Of a DNA stretch of 8,281 bases, positions 1 to 5,074 are shown piece by piece. The DNA is from Candidatus Mcinerneyibacteriota bacterium. Lineage in GTDB: Bacteria; AUK180; JAQVHJ01. The stretch lies in the NCBI GenBank assembly GCA_030630935.1, contig DAOVMD010000116.1:1-8281 (forward strand). The letters are read 5' to 3'. The position numbers and the translations under genes were made by a program. A model generated the notes under the pieces. The model had not been told where the DNA came from, searched no databases, and saw nothing but the letters and a program-made list of their open reading frames with translations. Every line of letters starts with the position of its first letter. The first letter of the stretch is position 1.

Positions 1-716
1 AGGTTAACATTAAAAGCATTCTTCGGATTCTTAGTCTTTGAAATTTCTTTCGAGTCTAAATATAAAACTTTTGACCCATCCTGAATTCTAAAAAGGAATG
101 TGACTTTCCTGGAATTAATTGTTGGAATAGCTTCGTAAAAATCCAAACCATTATTTGAAGAAACAAAATAAAGCGGGATAACCTTTTCTGAATTAGAACC
201 GGGATTCAAGATGAGTTCAGATTTTGTTATGTCATCTGCGCGGGTTTGGATTATAAATAAAATTTTATTTTTTGTTACAGGGTTGAAGTATTGTATGGAA
301 GTATCGAAAAACAATGCTTCCTCAATAATTTTATTATCCCCTTTCTTTGCTGGGATCTTTAAATAGTCAAAGTTCCCGACAACCACAACTGAATTCTGAC
401 CGCCAAATCCGTCCGATGCAAATTCATCAGCATTCTTATCAGTAATCCAATCGGAATCGTTAATTACAAATTTATAATGATGCTTCCCGGGCGGGAGCTT
501 CTTTGTGATCTCCCAAATTCCGTCCCTGTCATCGTCAGTCATGGGGTCGGATGATTTATCCCAATTATTAAATGAGCCCGCAACCGAAACTGATTCAACA
601 GGTAAAAATGATTCGTACTTGAACGTGACGTCATATAATCTTTCAGCAGATACAAAGATAGAGCTGAAGATGATCAGTAAAAAAATCACCGGCAATGTTA
701 AATTGTTTTTGTTCAT
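1..716 (-). CDS. Secreted glycogen-binding-domain protein, probable GH13 alpha-amylase/neopullulanase (5' part only)
   Basis: The reading frame is open from ATG at 716 to the left edge of the window (238 codons, no stop), so the C-terminal part is missing. Residues 1-24 form a signal peptide: Lys at position 3, a hydrophobic stretch LPVIFLLIIFSSIFV, and likely cleavage after VSA. Residues about 28-113 look like a CBM48/AMPK-type glycogen-binding module, with VAGSFNNWD, DGIWEI, LPPGKHHYKFVIND and DGFGGQNSV in family order. Residues about 130-225 resemble the Ig-like CBM34 domain that precedes the barrel in neopullulanase and cyclomaltodextrinase (FYEAIPTI, KVTFLFRIQDG). The GH13 barrel and its catalytic residues would lie beyond the edge, so the enzyme call is inference; the domains seen fit an exported enzyme that degrades alpha-glucans. 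The start is supported by AAGGAG at 730-725, eight bases upstream, and by a promoter. It could instead be a non-catalytic starch-binding protein. Confidence 0.78.
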   Translation of the reverse strand, partial: MNKNNLTLPVIFLLIIFSSIFVSAERLYDVTFKYESFLPVESVSVAGSFNNWDKSSDPMTDDDRDGIWEITKKLPPGKHHYKFVINDSDWITDKNADEFASDGFGGQNSVVVVGNFDYLKIPAKKGDNKIIEEALFFDTSIQYFNPVTKNKILFIIQTRADDITKSELILNPGSNSEKVIPLYFVSSNNGLDFYEAIPTINSRKVTFLFRIQDGSKVLYLDSKEISKTKNPKNAFNVN

Positions 717-735
717 CTGAATTTCTCCTTAATCA

Positions 736-802
736 TAGATTTTATTTTATCATACAATCAATACATTGTCAACGAATTTTAACAGAGAGCTAACAAGAAC
801 TT
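736..802 (-). repeat. Promoter-bearing inverted repeat, left copy
   Basis: The reverse complement of this segment matches 2554-2619. The core (736-785 against 2570-2619) agrees at 48 of 50 positions, with differences at 739 and 764. A further 11-base match, AAGTTCTTGTT (802-792 against 2554-2564), lies upstream after a variable 6- or 5-base gap. The repeat covers the -35 box, spacer, -10 box and about 30 bases upstream. Such identity exceeds what two unrelated promoters would share by function alone. Confidence 0.88.
744..772 (-). promoter_or_regulatory. Sigma70-type promoter of the amylase-like gene
   Basis: Read on the minus strand, TTGACA (772-767) and TAAAAT (749-744) are separated by exactly 17 bases. 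The -35 box is a perfect consensus and the -10 box matches 5 of 6. Transcription would start near 737, giving a leader of about 20 bases that holds AAGGAG (730-725) before ATG at 716. The whole promoter lies inside a repeat shared with the proS promoter. Confidence 0.8.
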
Positions 803-949
803 TTTAAATATAAAAAAAAAGAAAAACAAAAATGAAAGGAACTTAACATGGACTTCAAAGAGACTTATAAATAACTAATTAACATTGTTTACATTTGTTT
901 ATGTCATTTGTTGCTTAAGGGTTCTAATGAATGCAAAAAAATATTTCAC

Positions 950-994
950 CGCAGAGGACGCCCCGAAAAACCGGGGAAAACTCCAAACGCAGAG
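950..994. repeat. CGCAGAG direct repeat enclosing a CCCCG/CGGGG hairpin
   Basis: CGCAGAG occurs at 950-956 and again at 988-994. Between them CCCCG (961-965) and CGGGG (972-976) can pair over a six-base loop. The outer words read like a common dispersed intergenic phrase interrupted by a second palindromic word. That reading is inference; the repeats themselves are directly visible. Confidence 0.55.
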
Positions 995-1013
995 AAAAAC
1001 ATAAATCTTTTTA

Positions 1014-1037
1014 ACAGGGATTATCCTGTAGGGATAA
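1014..1037. repeat. Overlapping small palindromes around TCCTGTAGGGA
   Basis: Two alternative hairpins share the same bases. ACAGG (1014-1018) can pair with CCTGT (1025-1029), or TTATCC (1021-1026) with GGATAA (1032-1037). The 11-mer TCCTGTAGGGA at 1024-1034 recurs at 1092-1102. The alternative pairing could be a switch, but nothing around it supports a regulatory role, so a small intergenic repeat is the simpler view. Confidence 0.5.
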
Positions 1038-1046
1038 AGTGATAGT

Positions 1047-1070
1047 AGCCCCGCAATTTATTGCGGGGTT
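1047..1070. repeat. Strong hairpin, 10-bp stem with TTTA loop
   Basis: AGCCCCGCAA (1047-1056) pairs with TTGCGGGGTT (1061-1070) through eight perfect pairs, one G-T wobble and one terminal A-T pair, around the loop TTTA. No T-run follows directly on either strand, so it is a poor intrinsic terminator. It lies between two diverging genes, where no terminator is expected. Confidence 0.65.
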
Positions 1071-1088
1071 AGATTAAAAAAAACAGAA

Positions 1089-1108
1089 CAGTCCTGTAGG
1101 GACGACTG
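1089..1108. repeat. Small hairpin with second TCCTGTAGGGA copy
   Basis: CAGTC (1089-1093) can pair with GACTG (1104-1108); an inner alternative is GTCC (1091-1094) with GGAC (1100-1103). The 11-mer at 1092-1102 is a direct repeat of 1024-1034. A-runs lie on both sides. Confidence 0.5.
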
Positions 1109-1187
1109 AAAAAAAACACCAAATGAACAAAAACAAAAAAAACACACAAGAAATGAGACGTAATGTATTACTTATTTGCGAAAAAAC

Positions 1188-1216
1188 TTGAATTATTTAA
1201 TTTAATATGTTAAAAT
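1188..1216 (+). promoter_or_regulatory. Probable promoter of the CHAP gene
   Basis: TTGAAT (1188-1193) and TAAAAT (1211-1216) are separated by 17 bases. The -10 hexamer and spacing equal those of the proS and amylase-like promoters, but the surrounding bases are different, so this is not another copy of the repeat. Transcription from about 1223 would give a leader of roughly 150 bases before ATG at 1376. The A+T-rich background makes chance matches easier. Confidence 0.55.
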
Positions 1217-1375
1217 ATAAATAGATATTAATGTAGAATTTAAATAAGTTTGGTGTCAAATGATATGATGAAATATACCAGTAGAGCAATAAATATACAA
1301 GAGCACTTCCTTTTAATATTAGTAAATAATATGTTGAGTATTTCGATATTATTTTTTAAAAAGGGATATTTGAAA

Positions 1376-1948
1376 ATGGAAAAGCGATTCATAATAAAAA
1401 AGATTTTAATAATTGTAATAATCTGTTTATTAGTTTTTATTTTACCGATTCTTAATAAGATCTTGATTGGAAAGGAGCTTGAGGTTATTAACGGCGTAGG
1501 CGTATATTATAATGGAATATTTACAAATAAAACCTATGGTAAAAATTTTAGTGAGGAAGGTTATTGTTTTGGCAAGAAATGGCAATGTGTTGAGTTTGTA
1601 AAACGGTATTACTATAAAAAATTGAATCATAAGATGCCAAATGTGTATGGTCATGCAAAAGATTTCTTTGATCTGAATGTAAAGCAAGGCCAACTAAATA
1701 AAGATAGAGGATTGATTCAATATTATAATGGTAAAAATAATAAACCAAAAATTAATGACCTTATTGTTTTTAATGATACTAAATTTGGCCATGTTGCAAT
1801 TGTAATAAGTGTCACTGAAAAGTACATTGAAGTAATCCAACAGAATAGTTTTTTAAAGACCAGAAAGAAATATAAGATTCAGAATAAAAATGGATGTTAT
1901 ACAATAGGTACAAAAAGAAAACCTGTCGGTTGGTTGAGAAAACAATGA
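1376..1948 (+). CDS. Membrane-anchored CHAP-domain amidase/peptidase
   Basis: This is a 190-residue protein. Residues 1-31 are a basic start followed by one hydrophobic segment (ILIIVIICLLVFILPIL), a signal anchor or uncleaved signal, so the rest should lie in the periplasm. The catalytic module spans about 60-188. KWQCVEFVKRYY carries the presumed nucleophile Cys71, FGHVAIVISV carries His139, and VIQQNS carries the likely third residue (Asn157 or Gln155). The Cys motif resembles the WQCVEF stretch of glutathionylspermidine amidases, and the ending GWLR is common in CHAP proteins. Family members cleave peptidoglycan cross-links or gamma-glutamyl/amide bonds; the substrate here is unknown. ATG 1376 is preferred because AAGGGA (1361-1366) precedes it by nine bases and the anchor begins immediately. 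An in-frame TTG at 1250 would add 42 residues without a ribosome site. The gene is richer in A+T than its neighbours (17 G/C of 60 at 1561-1620; 23 of 60 in proS at 3061-3120) and stands alone. Confidence 0.85.
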   Translation: MEKRFIIKKILIIVIICLLVFILPILNKILIGKELEVINGVGVYYNGIFTNKTYGKNFSEEGYCFGKKWQCVEFVKRYYYKKLNHKMPNVYGHAKDFFDLNVKQGQLNKDRGLIQYYNGKNNKPKINDLIVFNDTKFGHVAIVISVTEKYIEVIQQNSFLKTRKKYKIQNKNGCYTIGTKRKPVGWLRKQ

Positions 1949-1979
1949 GGGACAGGTAATGAACCACGTAGGATTCATT
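1921..1979 (+). terminator. Weak stem-loops at the end of the CHAP gene
   Basis: ACCTGTC (1921-1927) is complementary to GACAGGT (1951-1957), bridging the stop codon with a 23-base loop. AATGAA (1958-1963) is complementary to TTCATT (1974-1979). Neither is followed by a T-run, so intrinsic termination is doubtful; the stronger palindrome at 2038-2059 may serve instead. Confidence 0.25.
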
Positions 1980-2037
1980 GTAAACTGTTTACTTGTTTAC
2001 TTACATTTCATACGGGAGGATTAAGTTCATTTGGTCA

Positions 2038-2059
2038 GGGACACGGCATGCCGTGCCCC
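2038..2059. repeat. 22-bp near-perfect palindrome, possible CHAP terminator
   Basis: The segment is centred on GGCATGCC, with CACGGCA (2042-2048) mirrored by TGCCGTG (2049-2055) and flanks GGG/CCC. The only mismatch is A2041 against C2056. TACATCTTTT follows, so it could stop transcription from the CHAP gene about 90 bases upstream. A zero-loop palindrome is also a typical dispersed intergenic repeat or a protein-binding site. Confidence 0.6.
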
Positions 2060-2128
2060 TACATCTTTTGGGATACAATTCTTTGGTTTTCGGATGAAGA
2101 CATAAAAATTTATTATTGTTTTCATACT

Positions 2129-2142
2129 AGCCATAAATGGCT
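2129..2142. repeat. AGCCAT/ATGGCT hairpin
   Basis: AGCCAT (2129-2134) and ATGGCT (2137-2142) form a perfect six-base inverted repeat around AA. It lies 20 bases before the stronger 2162-2181 palindrome, and the two may belong to one composite repeat unit. Confidence 0.5.
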
Positions 2143-2161
2143 GATTGGTTTGCGAATTGTT

Positions 2162-2181
2162 CCTAGGGGTGAACCCCTAGG
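2162..2181. repeat. Perfect 9-bp palindromic arms, CCTAGGGGT/ACCCCTAGG
   Basis: CCTAGGGGT (2162-2170) and ACCCCTAGG (2173-2181) are perfect inverted arms around GA. CTTTTT follows about nine bases after the stem, too far for a classical intrinsic terminator. The two-base loop cannot close as drawn, so an RNA hairpin would open the inner pair. A dispersed palindrome is the better description. Confidence 0.6.
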
Positions 2182-2297
2182 CTATGAATCTTTTTCATAA
2201 GAATCATAAATGATTAAAAAAAAGAAATAGTTATCTTAATTTTTCGTTCGGATTCGTGTTTGTGTTTGAGACCAAGTATTGTTAGCATTTAGTACAG

Positions 2298-2322
2298 TCT
2301 CGATCTGATATCTCGATCTGAT
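2298..2322. repeat. 12-bp tandem repeat TCTCGATCTGAT
   Basis: TCTCGATCTGAT occurs at 2298-2309 and 2311-2322, separated by a single A, giving two units with a 13-base period. No function is apparent. It could be replication slippage or a two-site binding element. Confidence 0.6.
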
Positions 2323-2327
2323 TACTG

Positions 2328-2346
2328 TTGTTTTCGAAGAAAACAA
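2328..2346. repeat. TTGTTTTC/GAAAACAA hairpin
   Basis: Perfect eight-base arms (2328-2335 and 2339-2346) surround the loop GAA. It lies just downstream of the 12-bp tandem repeat. The stem is rich in A and T, with no following T-run. Confidence 0.5.
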
Positions 2347-2475
2347 TGCCCCTACTGAACATTTCAAATGTCCTTCATGTTAAAGAATCCTTAACCAACT
2401 AAAGTTCTAAACCAAAGCTGTGTAATATCTAAAGCAAAATCATTCTTACTTATTCATTGTTCATTCTTCATTTTT

Positions 2476-2499
2476 ATCCCGATGTTAAAAAATCGGGAT
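2476..2499. repeat. ATCCCGAT/ATCGGGAT hairpin
   Basis: Perfect eight-base arms (2476-2483 and 2492-2499) surround an eight-base A-rich loop. On the minus strand the stem is followed by AAAAATGAAGAATG, not a T-run, so it is not an obvious terminator in that direction; on the plus strand CAACTCC follows. Confidence 0.55.
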
Positions 2500-2536
2500 C
2501 AACTCCCTTTGGTCGCAGACTTGCTTAAATGAGCTT

Positions 2537-2550
2537 GCAGCAATAGCTGC
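2537..2550. repeat. GCAGC/GCTGC hairpin abutting the proS promoter repeat
   Basis: GCAGC (2537-2541) and GCTGC (2546-2550) pair around AATA. The hairpin ends three bases before the right copy of the promoter-bearing repeat. The left copy of that repeat has no equivalent, so this hairpin is not part of the shared unit. Confidence 0.45.
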
Positions 2551-2553
2551 GTT

Positions 2554-2619
2554 AAGTTCTTGTTCATCCCTGTTAAAATTCGTTGACAATATATTGATTG
2601 TATGATAAAATAAAACCTA
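2554..2619 (+). repeat. Promoter-bearing inverted repeat, right copy
   Basis: This is the partner of 736-802 in opposite orientation. AAGTTCTTGTT (2554-2564) is followed by a variable five-base gap and then the 50-base core (2570-2619), which matches the left copy at 48 positions. Homology stops before the ribosome site: the proS leader past 2620 is unlike the amylase leader. The repeat therefore carries a promoter but not a translation start. Confidence 0.88.
2583..2611 (+). promoter_or_regulatory. Sigma70-type promoter of proS
   Basis: TTGACA (2583-2588) and TAAAAT (2606-2611) are separated by 17 bases, identical in boxes and spacing to the amylase-like promoter. Transcription would begin near 2618, leaving about 30 bases of leader with AGGAG at 2637-2641, six bases before ATG 2648. 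It may drive the whole proS-ABC cluster. Confidence 0.82.
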
Positions 2620-2647
2620 AGTAATTTTTAATATATAGGAGTTTATA

Positions 2648-4090
2648 ATGGCGCAAAAGATAACCCCGCGAGATAAGGATTATTCCCGTTGGTACACTGA
2701 TATTGTTTTGAATGCAAAGCTTGCGGATTACTCTCCTGTTAAGGGCTGCATGATAATTCGTCCGAATGGTTATGCAATCTGGGAAAAGATGCAGGCAGCT
2801 TTAGATAAGATGTTCAAGGACACCGGGCACGAGAATGCTTATTTCCCAATTATGATCCCGGAAAGTTTTATGAAGAAGGAAGCTGAGCACGTTGAGGGTT
2901 TTGCTCCTGAGTGTGCGATTGTTACGATTGGCGGTGGGAAGACACTTGAAGAACGGTTATATCTTAGACCAACATCAGAAACAATTATCTGGAGTACTTA
3001 TGCAAAATGGATTCAGTCATATCGTGACTTGCCAATTCTCATTAATCAATGGGCAAACATCATCCGTTGGGAGATGCGTACAAGATTATTTTTAAGAACG
3101 ACAGAATTTTTATGGCAGGAGGGTCATACTGCTCATTCCAATGCAGCCGAAGCCGAAGAGGAAACGATGCGGATGCTGGATGTATATGAAACATTTGCAG
3201 AAGAATTTATTGCCTTACCGGTAATTAAAGGTAAGAAGACTGAGGCAGAAAAGTTTGCCGGAGCAATTTATACGGTATGTATAGAAGCGATGATGCAGGA
3301 TAAGAAAGCCCTTCAATCCGGGACGAGTCATTATCTTGGCCAGAACTTTGCAAAAGCTTTTGATGTTAATTTTTTAAACAGCAAAGGTGAGCGTGAATTT
3401 GCATATGCCAGCAGTTGGGGAGTAAGTACGAGGTTAATAGGTGCGTTGATCATGGCGCATAGCGATGACCGGGGTCTTGTCTTACCACCGAAACTTGCAG
3501 CTACAAAAGTTGTGATTGTTCCTATTTGGAAAAGTGATGAGGAAAAAGCGACCGTTTTAAAATATTGTGAAGCAATTACTTTAAGTTTAAAAGATAAAGT
3601 AATTCCATTCAAACTTGATGACAGGGATCAGTTTAAACCAGGTTATAAATTTTCTGATTGGGAGATGCAGGGAATTCCTGTCCGGATTGAAGTCGGACCA
3701 AAGGATATTGCAAAGAATGCAGTTGTCCTTTTCCGTCGTGATACAATGAAGAAGGAATTTGATATCCCTGTTGAATCGGTAGGGGAGAAGGTATCTGAAT
3801 TACTTGATCTGATTCAGAAAAATTTATTTGACCGTGCACTTAAGTTCAGGAAGGAAAATACATTTGAAGTTGATGATTATGAAAAGTTCAAAGAGACAGT
3901 TGATGGTCCCGGTGGTTTCATCTTATCACACTGGTGCGGGTCACCGGAATGTGAAACGAAAATAAAGAAGGATACAAAAGCTACGATCAGGTGTATTCCG
4001 TTTGATGAAGAGTTACGCGGCAGTAAAGGCAAGTGCCTGGTCTGTGATAAGGAATCGGAAGGAAGAGTAGTGTTTTCAAAAGCATATTAA
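2648..4090 (+). CDS. proS: Prolyl-tRNA synthetase, type 3 (eukaryote/archaeal-like)
   Basis: This enzyme charges tRNA-Pro with proline using ATP in the cytoplasm. The 480-residue length is normal for the short type 3 form, which lacks the editing insertion of the bacterial type. Class II motifs are visible: motif 1 around residues 54-75 ([12 protein letters not shown]), the RPTSE loop at 107-111, motif 2 at 140-163 (RWEMRTR to QEGHTAH), [10 protein letters not shown] at 225-234, and motif 3 at 258-281 with Arg262. The anticodon-binding domain spans about 286-390 ([21 protein letters not shown]). The C-terminal zinc-type domain has Cys430, Cys435, Cys463 and Cys466 (plus Cys449), and the chain ends in Tyr480, the conserved terminal tyrosine of this type. 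AGGAG six bases upstream and the family N-terminus fix the start. The gene appears complete and intact. Confidence 0.97.
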   Translation: MAQKITPRDKDYSRWYTDIVLNAKLADYSPVKGCMIIRPNGYAIWEKMQAALDKMFKDTGHENAYFPIMIPESFMKKEAEHVEGFAPECAIVTIGGGKTLEERLYLRPTSETIIWSTYAKWIQSYRDLPILINQWANIIRWEMRTRLFLRTTEFLWQEGHTAHSNAAEAEEETMRMLDVYETFAEEFIALPVIKGKKTEAEKFAGAIYTVCIEAMMQDKKALQSGTSHYLGQNFAKAFDVNFLNSKGEREFAYASSWGVSTRLIGALIMAHSDDRGLVLPPKLAATKVVIVPIWKSDEEKATVLKYCEAITLSLKDKVIPFKLDDRDQFKPGYKFSDWEMQGIPVRIEVGPKDIAKNAVVLFRRDTMKKEFDIPVESVGEKVSELLDLIQKNLFDRALKFRKENTFEVDDYEKFKETVDGPGGFILSHWCGSPECETKIKKDTKATIRCIPFDEELRGSKGKCLVCDKESEGRVVFSKAY

Positions 4091-4095
4091 AAATT

Positions 4096-4117
4096 GAGAT
4101 ATGCTGCGGCATATTTC
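4096..4117 (+). other. Stem-loop between proS and the ABC ATPase gene
   Basis: GAGATATGC (4096-4104) pairs with GCATATTTC (4109-4117) around a TGCG loop: nine pairs including one G-T wobble. It begins six bases after the proS stop and ends 15 bases before ATG 4133. No T-run follows, so it is at most a weak terminator. It could be an RNA-processing or stability element that adjusts ABC expression relative to proS. Confidence 0.5.
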
Positions 4118-4132
4118 TACAATGATATAATA

Positions 4133-5074
4133 ATGAAAATAATTGAACTGAAAAACATTTCAAAACATTTTGGATCTGATTTAATCCTTGATAATATTTC
4201 TTTCGGAATATTTGAAGGAGACATTGTCGGTTTCCTTGGTCCAAATGGAGCAGGGAAGAGTACAACAATGAAGATATTAACAGGTTTATTGTTCCCTGAT
4301 TCAGGTGATTATTTATATAGGAAAGAAAGTGCGTTAAGTTCACCAGGATTGATTAAAAATAAGATTGGTTACCTCCCGGAAGTCCCGCCTATCTACAATT
4401 ATTTACGAGTTATTGAGAACCTTAATTTTTTTCAAGATATAAAAGGTGTTCGTTCTGGTCGGAAAAAGGAGCTAAATAGAATAGTTGATGTTTGCGGTCT
4501 GGGAGAAGTAAAGAATAAGTTAGCAGGTCATCTTTCGAAAGGTTTCCGTCAGCGATTAGGTCTTGCAATTGGGTTATTAGGTGACCCTGATGTCCTTATT
4601 TTGGATGAACCCACGGTTGGCCTTGACCCAATCCAGATTAAGGAGACCAGGAAATTAATTAAACATCTCGGTAAAGAAAAGACGGTGGTTTTAAGCAGTC
4701 ATATTCTCAGTGAAGTTTCGGAGGTCTGTAACCGGGTGATAATAATTAATAAAGGAAAGATATTAACCGAAGAACTAACCGAAAACCTAGTGAAGAAGAT
4801 CCATGTTAATTCTTACAATGTAGAAACTATCGCAGAAGAGAAAGATATAATAAATGAATTGGAAAAGATAGAAGGGGTTTCAAAGGTTGCAGTCGTTGAC
4901 AAAAAGACAAGCGGAGAGATTTCTTTAATAATTGAATCAAACTCCGACTTGGATTTAAGGAAGGACATTGTTAACCTTTTCTCCAGGAACAACTGGACAC
5001 TTCTTTCCCTTTCTAAAACTGAACCGACACTTGAGAATATTTTCATGGATCATATCAAGGATAAAGAAGAATGA
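4133..5074 (+). CDS. GldA-like ABC transporter ATPase
   Basis: This is a 313-residue cytoplasmic ATPase expected to energise the adjacent membrane protein. Walker A is GPNGAGKST (36-44), the signature is LSKGFRQR (134-141), Walker B is VLILDEP (154-160), and the H-loop histidine is His190 in LSSHIL. The Q-loop position reads GYLPEVPPIY (79-88), with Glu in place of Gln, as is usual in the GldA/ABC-2 branch. A C-terminal extension of about 90 residues ends in EPTLENIFMDHI, also typical of that branch. ATG 4133 is chosen because the ABC fold begins directly with MKIIELKNIS. An in-frame TTG at 4094 would add 13 unlikely residues. No ribosome site is visible before either start, unlike the neighbouring genes. 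The stop overlaps the next start by four bases (ATGA, 5071-5074). The specific substrate is unknown; a gliding role is not implied by the family alone. Confidence 0.93.
   Translation: MKIIELKNISKHFGSDLILDNISFGIFEGDIVGFLGPNGAGKSTTMKILTGLLFPDSGDYLYRKESALSSPGLIKNKIGYLPEVPPIYNYLRVIENLNFFQDIKGVRSGRKKELNRIVDVCGLGEVKNKLAGHLSKGFRQRLGLAIGLLGDPDVLILDEPTVGLDPIQIKETRKLIKHLGKEKTVVLSSHILSEVSEVCNRVIIINKGKILTEELTENLVKKIHVNSYNVETIAEEKDIINELEKIEGVSKVAVVDKKTSGEISLIIESNSDLDLRKDIVNLFSRNNWTLLSLSKTEPTLENIFMDHIKDKEE

Larger units (their letters stand above)
803..1187. other. Non-coding, A+T-rich intergenic stretch with short palindromes
   Basis: I find no convincing gene here. A-runs are frequent. An 8-codon frame at 848-874 follows AAAGGA but is too short to call. 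From about 940 the text changes: it is built of short words with palindromes and direct repeats. These include CGCAGAG at 950-956 and 988-994, and TCCTGTAGGGA at 1024-1034 and 1092-1102. The individual hairpins are listed separately. Confidence 0.6.
1980..2553. other. Non-coding stretch made of assorted palindromes
   Basis: I see no gene here on either strand. The segment holds at least five hairpins of different sequence (2038-2059, 2129-2142, 2162-2181, 2328-2346, 2476-2499), a sixth at 2537-2550, and a 12-base tandem repeat at 2298-2322. The mix of unrelated palindromic words looks like an accumulation site for dispersed intergenic repeats. Confidence 0.6.

Noticed and set aside
505-720. 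Plus-strand open frame of 71 codons
   Set aside because: It lies entirely antisense to the amylase-like gene, whose frame has a signal peptide and recognisable domains. The short frame has no domain and no ribosome site.
848-874. Eight-codon frame (MDFKETYK) after AAAGGA
   Set aside because: It is too short, not followed by an attenuator-like structure leading to a gene, and no promoter is evident.
1442-1748. Two minus-strand open frames of 83 and 66 codons
   Set aside because: They overlap the CHAP gene antisense, lack any motif, and the CHAP frame has active-site residues in proper order.
940-2560. CRISPR array or insertion sequence
   Set aside because: Repeats differ in sequence and spacing, no regular spacers exist, and no transposase or cas gene is present. 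The inverted arms carry promoters and bracket no recombinase.
717-2647. tRNA, rRNA or known riboswitch genes
   Set aside because: I found no cloverleaf with a conserved T-loop and no recognisable riboswitch core; the stems present are isolated short palindromes.
2892-3839. Short frames on both strands within proS
   Set aside because: They are shadows of a complete and well-conserved synthetase gene, with low-complexity or nonsensical translations.
4126-4131. TATAAT as a -10 box for the ATPase gene
   Set aside because: Transcription would begin inside the coding region, and no -35 match lies 17 bases upstream. The match is likely chance in A+T-rich DNA.
3987-4343. Minus-strand 118-codon frame across the proS-ABC junction
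   Set aside because: It is antisense to the Zn-domain end of proS and the Walker A region of the ATPase, both of which are clearly coding on the plus strand.
4813-5046. Minus-strand 77-codon frame within the ATPase gene
   Set aside because: It is antisense to the C-terminal part of the ATPase and shows no motif.
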